DNA of 64,000 nucleotides from Strigamia acuminata (GCA_949358305.1 OX442315.1:23772427-23836426); one strand, 5' to 3'. Counted from the stretch's first letter, positions 12,128-23,784 are shown. Notes: generated by a model from the letters alone, not told the origin. Numbers and translations are program-made.

Positions 12128-13004
12128 AACGTTCTGTTTTAGTGCTTTCTATTTGCACGTAACTAAGCCGGTCTTAACACTTTTTTTGCTGTAAAACAAA
12201 ACAAATTACAAACATGTTACAAACATTTTTTACAAAAATACAATACCAAATTTTGGTTTTCGGACGTTTCAAAAGTTGCACAATTTCTCTTGGTTTAACA
12301 ACTCGAGTGGTCTTATGTGAGAATTTATAGCCCTCTGGAATCAGTTCTTTTAGCGTTCGTTTCAATTCCAAATTCTGTTTGTTTACTAAAAATCCTACAC
12401 AGATTTACACATTTAAATTCAAACAGATTTATTTTCATTTTTTTTTATTCAATTTTATTTATTTATATTTATCACCTTGAGGAGGGTAAAATTTCGAAGC
12501 TGGTAATTCAAAACCGAGAAAAATGTTTTGTGGTTGTTTCACCTTATCCACTACACGTATGGGATAAAGTTTATCCCAAAACATTTTTTTGAAACTAGAT
12601 TATTTAGAAAACAATAGTTAGTTTAAAGTTTATAAAAATCGTGTTGTTGTTTGCATTGATATACCCGCTCTGGCAAGCTTTGCAGCCCGCGCAGCCTCGT
12701 GCTTGTGTACTCATGTTAAATTTCAAACTTAGAAGCCGAAAACTATAAATTTCAAACTTAGAAGCCGAAAACTATAAATTTAAAAAACAAAATCTTCTTT
12801 CCTCTTAAGAATCCATCGATGTATGCAACAATTACTTGTCGGGTGATACCAACAACTTAAGTTTACCACTAGAGGTGTTAAAATTCTATCTCGTATGAGT
12901 TTATTAGTTATATTTTAGTACAAAAAAATATAAAAATGATCAATATTTACGTGTTAATTTGATTACACCAAGAATGTATTCTTGATCGCTTGTGGTCCGG
13001 AATT
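12128..13004. other. Intergenic between convergent genes
   Basis: Lies between the 3' ends of the secreted-protein gene (+) and DCLRE1A (-). It contains a perfect 28-bp tandem duplication at about 12720-12778 (unit beginning ATTTCAAACTTAGAAGCCG). The open frames at 12174-12371 (-) and 12317-12592 (+) show no homology I recognise and are treated as chance. Confidence 0.5.
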
Positions 13005-15380
13005 TTAAATTAATTTAGATTCTTTGATCCAATGTCTAAAACATTCTTGCATCCTGTCTCGATCTTCAATTTTACCCATATTTACTGTCGGAATTATTCG
13101 ATGTGGTTGAACAAACTGAACGAATCGTCGTAATTCTAAAAAACTCGAGTGTTCGCTGTATGGAATCCCTGCAAGGAAAAATGCACCCTTCAAAACATTG
13201 CAGCGCAGTTTAGAATTAACCCATAAATAATTCACCATAAATAATCACATTTCCTGAGCATCGAGGCTTAATTTCATCTAAGGAAGTATTTTTCTTATAT
13301 TCCCATCCAGTGGGTTTTATTGCAACGATATTGGTAAATATAGTATTGTAAAGTTGCAGGTGGTCATGTAATGCCTTATATAGAATTTAAGATACTTAGT
13401 CATTTGCAGAAAGGAATTTTTAATTATATTTCAGAATTACCTTATAAGAAAGTTGTTGCATGGATAGTACGTGGACCTGAGCTTGTCTCCAATCTTTAGC
13501 AAGAACTTCGTTAATTGATGGTTCTTCCAAATTTGTTAAAATTTTCAATTTATTTGGTGAGGCGTACACTTTTAATTGTAATTCTTTCGCGATTCCTAAA
13601 AATACCAAAAAAAAAAATCTTGAATTGTTTGAATTGTTTATTTTTACATACCGTATTTACATATAACATACCCATAAAAATCTTTTCTTTCCCAATTGTA
13701 TAAGAACCACACACAAACAATGTTTTCGGTTTTTCATGAATACAACGTCGTGCTAGATTAATCGAAAAATTGACGACAGCTTCCTGCGATGGGAAATCAT
13801 ATTTTGGTTGGCAATACCTGCAACGAGTCCGAAAATTATTCAAAATATTAATACGATAGTTTAAATGAAATAGTTCCCACGTTGTGTCTAGGTATAAGAT
13901 ATCAATGTTAATGTTTCGCAATGAATCGTACGATTCCATCATTTCGTGAGCTCGAAAATCTCCGGTGTGAAGAATATTTTTACCATTGGATAACCGATAT
14001 AATATCAACACTGAGCCGGGGCAACTGGATGAAATTAAACGCAATATTTGTGAGATGTTTTGAAACGAGTAAAATTCGTATACTGATTTGCTTCAAGAAA
14101 TGTCACTTCAGTCCCATCGATTACGGTAGAGGTATTTAGAGCTAGAACATTGATATATTTCCAAGAAACACGCAAATCCATATTTATTAAATTTGCGGTG
14201 ACCTGCAATAATAATAATATAGTAAATATTTAATATATTTAATATTTATCATTGTACAAAATTAAAGAAGTTTACCTGACTACAATAAATTGGTTTACTA
14301 AATCTCCCGTTTAATCCACGATAGTGATCGGAGTGAAAATGAGTAAGAAAATATACACTAATATTGGGTATCTCTCCGTAAGAAAACGCATCTACTGCAA
14401 AAGAGGTATCTAACAAACAATGATAATAACCAACAATAAATAATCTTTAAAAATATATATATTTCAGTTATATACACCTGGAATTTTTTTGTAAAACGGG
14501 CACTCTTTTTTACGTCTTCTTCTATTTTCAGTGTCATCTTGATCGTTAGTTTTATTCTGCCACCATCTGTTCTCCCACTGAACGGTTTGCTTAATTTCTA
14601 CAGCAGTTGATGATTGTTTAGGAGGATTATCTTTTTTCATCGATGGAATAGAAACTTGCTTTGCATTATTTCTCGCTGTAATATTACACGATTTATCAAT
14701 AAACATTCTAATGTCTAATTGCTTATTATCCTTTGTGAATGTATCATTTTCCTTCTGCGAGCCTCCAAGCTCGAGATCGACATGACCCAAAAGAGACTCG
14801 TCAATGTTTTCAGTCGAAGTTTCGTGCTCATTGTCAGTGTTTTTGGACAAAGTTTCCCGCTTATTGTCAGTGTTTTCGGTCAAAGTTTCCCATTTGATGT
14901 CAATGGTTTGCTCGACAGTCTTATATTTCTCGTTTAATAAAGTCGCTCTGAATTCTGCTAATTGAAAGTGTGTAAAGTCTTTAAAATGTGATGGATTAGC
15001 AGATTTGCAAGCGATCCCTTGCGCACATTCTGTTGCAAAATAAGAAACATAAACATTTAATTCAAATGATAATTATGTCTAATCATTATTCAATACTTAC
15101 CAGGAGTGTTATTCCTTTCAACGTCCAAACATTGAGAAACGTGTTGATGTTTTTCAGATGGTACGATTAAAGTAAACGGCACCTGACAACTCGGACATAC
15201 TTCAGGTTTTGGAACGCTAGCATCAAACAGCGAGTTGATTGTTTTCACAGAAACTGGCTTCTTCCCTGTCTTTAAAAACTTATTTCTTTTTTTCACATTC
15301 GAGCATACATCTTTCTCGATTTTACGTCTCTTTAGCGGCAAAAAATTCATCCAAATAGACTCATCTTCATCACATGCCAT
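13005..15380 (-). CDS. DCLRE1A: DNA cross-link repair nuclease SNM1A/Pso2
   Basis: 5'-exonuclease of the metallo-beta-lactamase/beta-CASP family that acts in interstrand-crosslink repair in the nucleus. Nine exons join in frame: 15101-15380, 14478-15029, 14276-14394, 14084-14202, 13881-14024, 13672-13817, 13441-13595, 13236-13374, 13005-13168 (605 residues). The N-terminus has a UBZ4-type finger (CPSCQVPF, then HQHVSQC). A Thr/Asn/Glu-rich linker with three near-repeats (ENTDNKRETL type) follows, then the SNM1 signature CPFYKKIPG. The MBL core has THFHSDHYRGL (HxHxDH), HCPG, HTGDFR and YLDTTYCQP, and the beta-CASP part has GSYTIGKEK, PTGWEY and GIPYSEHSSFLELRRF. All catalytic metal ligands I can check are present. 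It is shorter than the human protein (about 1,040 residues) because of a short linker. Confidence 0.95.
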
Positions 15381-15660
15381 TTTGGATAATCTATAAAAAA
15401 TATGTATAATGTGGTAGCAAATTAAGCCGTTATTATTCGCGTAATTAACAGTTGTGCTCGTTGTGCTCGTTGTGCTCTCGTTGTAACAACTTCAAATTTC
15501 TCCTGCTTGAAATGTGATCAGGTGGCGCCCTCGTCTTTAACGGCGTATGGCTAAAGATTCAACCGCCGTTTTTAAATTTTAGATTAAAAAAAAAAATAAC
15601 ATCTGGCTATTTACTTCAAAGTTCTTTTTAATGAAAAATGTATTACAGAATTAAACAAAT
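15381..15660. promoter_or_regulatory. DCLRE1A upstream region / LGIC 3' flank
   Basis: 280 bp between the DCLRE1A start codon and the stop codon of the ligand-gated channel, both on the minus strand. It holds three and a half copies of a 9-bp direct repeat (GTTGTGCTC) at about 15453-15484. No TATA box is evident. Confidence 0.4.
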
Positions 15661-18101
15661 TTACCAATAATATGCCCAAAATGTTATATTAAAAATTATA
15701 AACAGCACTGGATATAAAATTCGCGCTGGTTTGTCGAGAACAGCAGCTTTTTCACCAACTGCTCTGTTCGGAGTGGATGCTTTGGTTTTATTGGCATTTG
15801 AACGAAGATTATAACGGTTTAACTAAAAAAAAAATAAGTAATATACCGGTAGATGTGTGTATACATCATTGTTTACGGACTTATGTAGGGTGTTTCCAAG
15901 TTTTGAATCATTCAATGAATCTTAGCCAAAAATATGGACATTGTTTGCCCCCGAATATTGGACTATAGTCGTACAATCTATACTTGAAAAATGTTTAGAA
16001 AATTAAACAATTTCAACGCTAAAAAATAAAAAATAAAAAATAAAAAACAATGTCCACATTTTTTGTTGAAGTGTGTGCTAATTTATTGATTTATGAAGAT
16101 CTATATTCGTACTTCTGAAAATACCCTGTACATTGTACGTAAGCATTGGGCAGAAGTAGAGTACACGAGTACGACAAAATTCATTTACTTTACTTCTGAT
16201 CTGATGTAGATTTCAATTCTTACTGAAAGATCCTGCGGCGTAACGAGGTTATTTGCTATTTTCCTTTGATACAAGCAAAAGACAATTCCAAGTTGCAATA
16301 TGGAAGAAAATATGAAGAAAATACACGTAACCATCCATAAATCGATGGCTTTGAACGAGAACATTTCTGGTGAATCGAGTTTGGTGCTGTTATACAACAT
16401 TACTATGGAAAACAGTGGAACAAAACAAATGATTAATTTTGCCGTTAACATTTCCACAGGCAACCAGAAGCTTATCCAAGAGATAATCACTAAAAATATG
16501 CTCGGGATAAATGTCCCCAAAACATAACTAGCAATAAGACGGCGGATAACTATCCGCTCTTCTAGACAGTTATTTGTCACTGAAATTAAGAATTGCATAA
16601 AAATAACATTTGCTTTTGTATTGATTAATGCATTTATGGTAATTCTTACCTGCGAAAGAGAGGTTGCTACCTTGACAAGCTCTTTGTGCGCGCGAAACTA
16701 CTTTAAAACCAGATGGCACAACTATGTTATCAACATTGTTCGGTGCTTGGTAAGTGACGTCTGTGTATAACTTTATTGGATTTCCTGCTAATAATTCAAA
16801 TAGATCATCAAATCAGTAATTAATATTATTATTTTTAAAGTTAATTAATAAAATAACATTCTGCCAAAGCTATATGAAACTTGATAACTTCAAAAGTGTT
16901 ATTTTTACGCTATCTTCTTTCTTATTGAACTTAATAATACAATGGAATTTAAAATAAAATAAATCTTAAATAAACCAAAATTCAAAATAGTTTTCATTGC
17001 GTAAATAATCATTGACCTGGGGTCCAGAAAAATAAATGTTAGTTTTAAAGAAGCATTGCCAGTGATGCGTCAGTGTTTTTATATGTTATGCAGTGGAGCA
17101 GCACCAAATTTTGGTTTATTTTGGAGAGGATCCGTAATGCGCGCGACATTCTTACGCATGACAAACAAGTCGCACTAAAGAATATCGGGCACTTAAACAA
17201 CGATTCATTAGCGCGACGGCGCAATTATGCATACAAATAGCATGCATAAGCGCGACGTGGCGCATAAGAATATCGCGCGTATTATAAAGGCCCGTTTTGA
17301 ATGAGTTATTCTGTGTGTACAAGTATACTTAACTTTGTTCAGCCGCAAGTGTTTCAAATTCAATTCCGCATGAAAACGTGTCGAGAGGATAATTAGACAA
17401 ATCAAATTTGCATGCTAAGGTGAATTTATTGCTAACAAAAACTTAAATTTAATCTTACGTATGGCGTCAGTATTGTATATTATTTTTACCGAATTGTTGT
17501 AAATATTACATTTTTGTCCACCACAATGAGGTCGTTAGGAACCAAACCCGATACCGATGTTTGAATGAGAAATCCAGAGCATCCGATACAATTTTTTAGT
17601 TTTATTCGAGGCGTCCACAACTGAGAAGCTACAGATTGAGGCAACAGTCTTGATGACGATGATTCACCCTCTAGTCGAGGGTCCCACCAATAAATGTATA
17701 TAAGCATGTCAATTTCAATATTCTATATAGTCAAAAAGTCAGGTTAAAATGAATACAAATTCGGAATTTGTAAAGAAATTCGTCAAACTTGCCATATTTT
17801 TAACAGACACATCTGTAATCCAGTGGTTTTTTATTCCTATCGTTACCATTGTTACATCAACAGCTCCTCTAGTGGATGTTATTGTTTTGGTCAATGGAGA
17901 GCGAGCCTTGTCATAGTTTTTGGGAATAATGTTTAAACTGTTTCTAAATTTGAATTAATAGTTAAAGTTAATGTATTGATTATGACGCAGTTGTTTAGTT
18001 GTATTATTTGAAAAAAAAAATTGATCTTACTTTACAGTTTGAACATATATTAACATAATGTACAGATATAAGACAAAAACGCTTAGCTGAAATGAAGCCA
18101 T
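15661..18101 (-). CDS. Divergent Cys-loop ligand-gated ion channel subunit
   Basis: Pentameric neurotransmitter-receptor subunit of the plasma membrane. Seven exons join in frame: 18031-18101, 17793-17943, 17490-17722, 17334-17431, 16650-16787, 16224-16579, 15661-15822 (402 residues). Visible in order: signal peptide (MASFQLSVFVLYLYIM), IIPKNYDKARSP, the WWDPRL and LWTPRIKLKNC beta strands, and a true Cys-loop with 13 residues between the cysteines (CKFDLSNYPLDTFSC). Then come PSGFKVV, M1 (ASYVLGTFIPSIFLVIISWI), M2, M3, and M4 in the last exon (ARILYPVLFIIFNITFWAYY) ending six residues before the stop. M2 (about LTAKLIICFVPLFSIVML) lacks the PAR motif of anion channels and the usual Ser/Thr-lined face, so ion selectivity cannot be assigned. 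The intron at 17723-17792 uses a GC donor. Introns 3 and 6 are enlarged by repeats. Confidence 0.87.
15886..16130. mobile_element. Possible mariner-like MITE in the last LGIC intron
   Basis: This stretch fills most of an unusually long (401-nt) intron. The left end reads TAGGGTGTTTCCAAG and the right end, read in reverse complement, TACAGGGTATTTTCAGAAG: similar but not identical. Inside is a near-perfect 19-bp inverted repeat (15928-15946 against 16048-16066, TGGACATTGTTT core). Ends are imprecise, so this is a weak call. Confidence 0.35.
17135..17284. mobile_element. 150-bp fold-back MITE in an LGIC intron
   Basis: Inverted ends ATGCGCGCGACATTCTTACG (from 17137) and ATACGCGCGATATTCTTATG (reverse strand, from 17282) match at all but three of 20 bases and are bordered by TA on each side. 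The GC-rich CpG termini contrast with the AT-rich intron around them. There is no coding capacity. It enlarges the intron between the Cys-loop exon and the next exon to 546 nt. Confidence 0.6.
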
Positions 18102-19347
18102 GGTATCTGCACATAATAAAGAAATTATTCTTTTATTTCTATAAAGGAAATATCAACTTACTTGGAAATATATGAATCGTGAATTATAATGAAGAGAAAT
18201 CAAAATTTCCCAAAACTCACGGCCAATCTGGTTAGTGTTTGTTGTAGCAACGCTGATTTAGATCAAAGCAAACTGATGACTTCCTGGATAATTACTGTTA
18301 GTATGTATACATGGCACTCACGCTCACATTGGGGAATTTCCAAAACTCGATTGAAAAACACTTGAAACTTTTCCCTCCAAATTATAAGTCTCGCAAAATC
18401 CTTAAAACCGGTACCTTTATTAGGGATTTTGATTTTGACATAACCGTTCAAAGTTTAATACACTGGAATGAGTTAAATTGAGAAACCTGTTTGTTTCAAA
18501 TTTACACATTTGTAAATCACAATTTTAAATACAATAAATGAGAAAAGAGAAATAGTAAATACTGGTAGGTCAAATATTGGAAGCAAATGCTAAAATCGAT
18601 TCATTTTTGATGAATGAGACAATCATTAATTATATTTTAAGATTTGATGGTGTCATAAATCAATTTTTTAGATTACCGATGGGGCGGTAGGTGTCTGATA
18701 ACTGAAAGATAAATTTTTCGAAATAGAAGTGAATTTACTATTTTTATTTTATTTCCATTCAGTACAAAATTTGCCCAGAAAATCCTAACTTTACTTACCC
18801 TTGCAGCTTTGCAGTAGAGCTTTGCTGTAAAGCTTTGCTGCAAGGACAGACTTCGTAATATCGAAATAAAAATCTCGATATTACGACTTTGTTTTTTTTT
18901 ATTTGCACATGCCATTAGCAGAACTCCGTAAATTCTAAAGACATTTCTTTTGAATCGTCTGAATCTGATAAACCGTGGTAACGAACCCACATGTGTGACC
19001 GCGGAGAGCTTTAAGTTTTAATATTGTGCTGCCAACTGGTGGCAATGTTTCGCAAAACGACGCCATCCTATGATTGCATCTTTACGCGCTAGGTGGCAGC
19101 TCTTGTTCTTTCAACTGTATCCACTTCCGGATATCTTATTTAACTCGTGGAGTTAGCTGCTGGGTATGTCTATATCTTTGTTAATCAATGTAAAACTGTA
19201 CCATCCGTAATGGATTTGGTTATAAAACATCATTTTCTTCACATTTCTCCAAATCTGCGCTATAAAATACGACTTAGTTTTCGATATTTAGCCGGTAAAT
19301 GCGGTACGATCGCCTAATGTCGTCGTCTTTTTCATTTCAGATAAAAA
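18102..19347. other. Intergenic, divergent LGIC / RPL26 promoter region
   Basis: No supported coding exon. The 105-codon minus-strand frame at 18673-18990 runs through a structured repeat and shows no family resemblance. Two consecutive fold-backs lie at 18799-18845 (CCTTGCAGC/GCTGCAAGG arms) and 18853-18885 (CGTAATATCGA/TCGATATTACG arms). The right end contains the RPL26 promoter and a 5'UTR intron. Confidence 0.5.
19123..19340 (+). promoter_or_regulatory. RPL26 promoter ETS-like site and 5'UTR intron
   Basis: ACTTCCGGAT at 19123-19132 is a consensus ETS site of the kind common in ribosomal-protein promoters. A donor at 19164 (gtatgt) and an acceptor ending at 19340 (ttcatttcag), seven bases before the start codon, define a probable 5'UTR intron. 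A trans-splicing acceptor would look similar and cannot be excluded. Confidence 0.5.
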
Positions 19348-19883
19348 ATGAAGTTAAACAAGTTGGTTACTTCTTCCCGCAGAAAAAATCGTAAGCGCCA
19401 TTTCAATGCGCCTTCTCACATCAGAAGGAAGATAATGAGTGCGCCTCTTTCGAAAGAATTGAGGCAAAAATACAACGTCCGTAGCATGCCAATTAGAAAA
19501 GACGACGAAGTGCAGGTAACAAATCTAAACCTTGCCTAATCAACCCAATAAAACTTTCCAATTTCAGGTTACTCGTGGACATTACAAAGGGCAACAACTT
19601 GGCAAAGTCGTCCAAGTTTACAGAAAAAAATACGTTATTTACATTGAACGAATTCAACGTGAAAAAGCGAACGGCTCCACCGTATATGTCGGCATTCATC
19701 CCTCAAAAGTACTACTGCTTGTTTACTTACCTACCACAGCCTTATTAAACCTAATTTCCATTGCAGGTTGTCATCATGAAGTTTAAGATGGACAAAGACC
19801 GCAAACTTATATTGGAACGAAGAGGAAAGTCCCGCATGTCCGACAAGACAAAGGGGAAATATACCGAAGCTGTAACTGTATAA
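19348..19883 (+). CDS. RPL26: Large-subunit ribosomal protein L26 (uL24)
   Basis: Structural protein of the 60S ribosomal subunit, near the peptide exit tunnel. Three exons (19348-19515, 19568-19708, 19767-19883) give 141 residues; the human protein has 145. It has the near-invariant blocks [40 protein letters not shown] (start of the KOW motif) and RGHYKGQQ, followed by [20 protein letters not shown] and GIHPSKV. The C-terminus is diverged ([10 protein letters not shown]). The start is fixed by homology ([10 protein letters not shown]). Introns are 52 and 58 nt. Confidence 0.98.
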
Positions 19884-20428
19884 GATAATTAAAAAGAATT
19901 GTGGTTCACCGAATAATTTAATTTGTATTCATTCCGTATTGATGAAAGAAAATGTTTTAACAGGCGTTAAAAAAAATTTAAAATTTATTAAGAGATGAGA
20001 CGAGCAGAGGGAAAAAATAATTTACAACTGGGTCATGATATAAAAGAAAAAAAAAAAAAAGAAAAAAAAAACAATAACGTAGTAGTTCGGTAAAGCTAAC
20101 AAACTTTTTTTTAAAAAAAAAATACAACATAAAGAGAAGTCCATTGTTAAGCCAACTAATTTGCAGTCGTCGACGAGTTGGAAATTTCTTTCAAGTCATC
20201 ACTAAGAATACGTTATGAACAAAAAAGATTTCGCCATGCATTGTCTTTTTCTCCTGAAACATTTGAGGCGCCATCATCAGACAGGTCAAGAAGTTCAACA
20301 CTAAGAATATTGCCCATGGTGCCCCCACAGCAATTCTTATATGATGTCACGTGACAGACCGTCACCGAAGCAAGAGACTGCTAAAGGAATGTTTTTATCA
20401 TCACAGTCGAACGATGAGGCCACGATTT
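19884..20428. other. Intergenic between convergent RPL26 and beta-TrCP
   Basis: 3'UTR sequence of both genes with long A-runs (20042-20070 and 20113-20123). No coding exon or recognisable RNA gene seen. Confidence 0.5.
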
Positions 20429-22893
20429 TTACTTGGAAACGTACGTGTATGTGCGCGACGGAGAACGGTTGGCGGATGAACTCTCTGGCATAGCGTAATT
20501 CAGAAAATCCCAGATTAGAATGGTGTCGTCATGAGAACTGCTAACGATTTGAAATTCGTCGAACTGAAGGCGAAAAACGCGACCCGAATGCTCCTGCAGT
20601 AATATTTAGAAAAACATATGATACAGCAAGAATTCAACTACTCTCAACTCAAACTTTCAGTTTTTCTGACGAGAAAAACCAAAACGAGAGCGGATGTTGA
20701 GGGGTGGGGAAAAATTCTTAATTAAATCCTCACCACTAATGTCCTCAGACAAAGCGTTCCGGAAGGTGCCCTTGGATCCAGGGCAGCGGCTAAATCCCAC
20801 ACTTTAATTTTTCTAGAAATCAACAACGTAAATTTCATACGACACATTAATAAATCAATTTAAAGCGCATGGTAAATCAATTTTAAGACATTTGTTTGAA
20901 GAAAACCATCATACCCGTCATATGCACCGCTAACAATTCGCTTACTGTCAAACCGAATACACCGAACCAATTCTTCGTGACCTTCCAGCACTCGAAGGCA
21001 AGCACCACACTCGATATCCCATAACCTTAAAAATATACAACTCGATGTTTTAAAACAAATAATTTGAATTCACAACTCATTAGTTTGATATATTGCCTTA
21101 TCGTATTGTCGGAGCTACCACTAACTACTAATCGGTCTCTGTATTGAAGGCAAGCGATGCCGCGTTTGTGTCCGTTCAGTGTGCGTACAAATTCACAAGT
21201 AGAGGTATTCCACACTTTAATAGTTCGATCACCGGATGCAGATACGATATACTTCTCGTCAAAATCTACAACGTTTACTGCGGCACGATGGCCCACCAGT
21301 ACACGTATTAAGTTTATTTCACTGGCTGATACCATATCCCAGACGGCAATAGAACGATCCTAACAAAGTTACAATTACAACTTTGTAACTCGACAATTTA
21401 TGTCTTTATTTACCTTCGAACACGTCACCATCATGCCATTATTGAATCTTAAATGCAAAACAGCCTCACAATGATGAATAAGAGTGTTCACCATTTCACC
21501 ACTGTTTACATTCCAGACTCTGTAAAAAATATAAAACGTAAATATGCAGAAATCAAGGTAAAGACACTTTTATGCACATACCTAACTGTCGAATCGCTAG
21601 AACCGCTAATTATGACTTTGTCGTCATATTGGAGACACAAAACCGACCCTGTGTGCCCAGTCAGTACCTAAAAGTAACGAACCAACCAATCGATCAAATA
21701 AAATACTTTAACATCGGTGTGAATGAAAGTTTACCTGTATACATTGTAAACTACTGCGATCCCAAATTTTGATTGTGTTATCTCGCAATCCGCTCACAAT
21801 TTTTTGGTCATCGTACTGTAAACAATAAACGCCTTTACTATTTTCACTGCGGCAATTGATTCGCTGAAGATTATGCCTGCCGCACTTCCAATTATTTTCT
21901 ATGCTCTAAAATTAAGCAAAATAAAAAAATGTTTACGTCCTCGATTCAATTGAGAAAACCAAAGCGGCACCTACCTCAATATCTTGAATAATTAGTGGAT
22001 ACAATTTTCGATAATGCATATAATTTGGATGAATTTTACCTGGCTTTGGCTTAAATAGAATTTGGCTCCTAAGAAAAAATAAAAAATTTAATCAATATCC
22101 GATAACTAAATGTCCGTGATCGGTCGTTTACCAGCCCCTCCTTTCGGCTAATCCTCGCCACAAGGAATCGGTCCTCACTTTCCTTTCTATTAATTTTTTC
22201 CATAGCATTCCATCGGAAATAACGCGATGCCATTCTTTACAAACCAATTCAGCTGCACATAGAGATTTAGCATCCAAATAAGACAAAATAGTTTCGGCTA
22301 CATGATCAAGGCCTTTTTCTAAAAACGCAAATTCAACACGCATTACATTTTAAGGGTCGAAACAAAATACATCGTTCATACATACTTGGTAAAAACGAAA
22401 TGAAATCTCTTTGCAACATAGGTGTAAGAAACGCGTTCACGTATCCATGTTGATAATGACACATTTTTGATAATAGTTGCTCTACAAACTCTATTTGGTC
22501 GTTTTCATTCCATTTTTCAAAGTACTTCATACAAACATCTTTTTCTTTTAGATATTGGCCCATTTGTTCTTTCGGTTTAGGACAGTCATATAAAATGGTC
22601 ATTGGAACCTGAAACGCATAAATTAGTCAATTAATTTAAAGATTTAAAAAAATCGAGTAAATCGCGACGCATTTTCCACAATTTGTCACCAAAGCATTGA
22701 TGTATGGAACCCGTAGAGTCGAAATAATAATTAAAAGTCCTTGTTTAAGGCCAATGACACTAAAAAAAATTCCTATTACGTGCTCCATAAACAATAACTT
22801 CACATTCGCACAAAGCCGAGTAAAAATAGGTTTCAAGGTTTGAACGTTTGACACCTTGCCGCAAACGATCCGATCCCGCTTTTCACGAAACAC
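20429..22893 (-). CDS. BTRC: F-box/WD-repeat protein beta-TrCP (Slimb/LIN-23)
   Basis: Substrate receptor of the SCF ubiquitin ligase. It recognises phosphodegrons of the DSG type (beta-catenin, IkappaB, Ci/Gli in known systems). Eleven exons join in frame: 22855-22893, 22386-22608, 22132-22318, 21975-22068, 21735-21905, 21582-21667, 21414-21519, 21097-21359, 20915-21025, 20734-20812, 20429-20593 (507 residues). It has the D (dimerisation) region ([20 protein letters not shown]), the F-box ([20 protein letters not shown]) and seven WD repeats (for example [47 protein letters not shown]). The intron at 21026-21096 has a GC donor (AG|GCAATA), required to keep the conserved TIRLWDIE. The short 13-residue first exon is inferred from splice sites and is less certain. 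Confidence 0.95.
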
Positions 22894-23784
22894 TCAAAAT
22901 AAGAACATCAACGCCTTTCTATTTGAATCGAGCGAAGCAGTTTGAACTGACGTGTTTAGCTCGGGTTTACAACTCTGGCGTTGACCTCAAGTAAACTTGG
23001 AAGTCAGCGCCATGATTTCACTTTCAATGTTATATATGAATCCACTGCGCAACTTTATAATTGTCTTTCACACTAAATATTCTAGTGTTGATTTCCTTCA
23101 AACTTTGACTAATGTTACGTACGAGTTATTACTTCAATTATTAAATATTAGGGCCAGCATTCGACAAAAATGGCGTCGCCGTTTTAATAGTTTAACAAAA
23201 ATACGCATTCCTTATTGTCAATTGTTTTTTCCGCGCTAACACTTTTTTGTCAAACTATTCGTAACTGCCATTTACCTGTCCAGTATTCGTACTATCACTA
23301 GAGATCTTTTCCATCTCCATAACGTAGCTTTTCTTCGGATATGATCGTGGGAAAACCACCTCGCTTAAACGGGCCACTCAAAACCGTAGGCCTAGAGGAA
23401 GTCCAACCAAGGCTGATGAGCGGAATTGCAAACGTCACTGTGACGTCATACGCCACCACAATCGTGTCGTGACCTGATAAAAATAAACGTGTTGCATATC
23501 TGTTTCCGTCCTCGCGGCGATTGCCATTACATCGGCAAATAAATTGGAACAATGTGACTCTTTTTAAAACGACTTACACGTACAACTTTTTATTAATGGA
23601 AACTACAAACATTTTTAATAACTCGTATGAAATATTACGCGATGAGAATTTTTTTGACGCAGTATTAATTTTAAAAATAGTAACAAGTTCATTATAAACA
23701 CTTATTTCATGATCATCATCATCATCGTATCACAAATCCCATCGCGCACTTTTATTAACGTTCTAATTCCTCCAATAATTATCT
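22894..23784. promoter_or_regulatory. Beta-TrCP upstream region with CRE palindrome
   Basis: About 0.9 kb between the beta-TrCP start and the exportin-7 stop (both minus strand). It contains a perfect CRE/ATF palindrome TGACGTCA at 23441-23448, itself the right half of a larger palindrome ACGTCAC-T-GTGACGT. The 84-codon minus-strand frame at 23298-23552 is not recognised and is not called as a gene. Confidence 0.45.

Noticed and set aside
12174..12592. Short frames on both strands after the second secreted-protein gene
   Set aside because: AT-rich chance frames without leader, cysteines or splice support; not a third paralogue.
18673..18990. 105-codon minus-strand frame between LGIC and RPL26
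   Set aside because: It runs through fold-back repeats, has no family resemblance and no matching splice partners.
23298..23552. 84-codon minus-strand frame upstream of beta-TrCP
   Set aside because: No recognisable domain and it spans the CRE palindrome; more likely promoter DNA.
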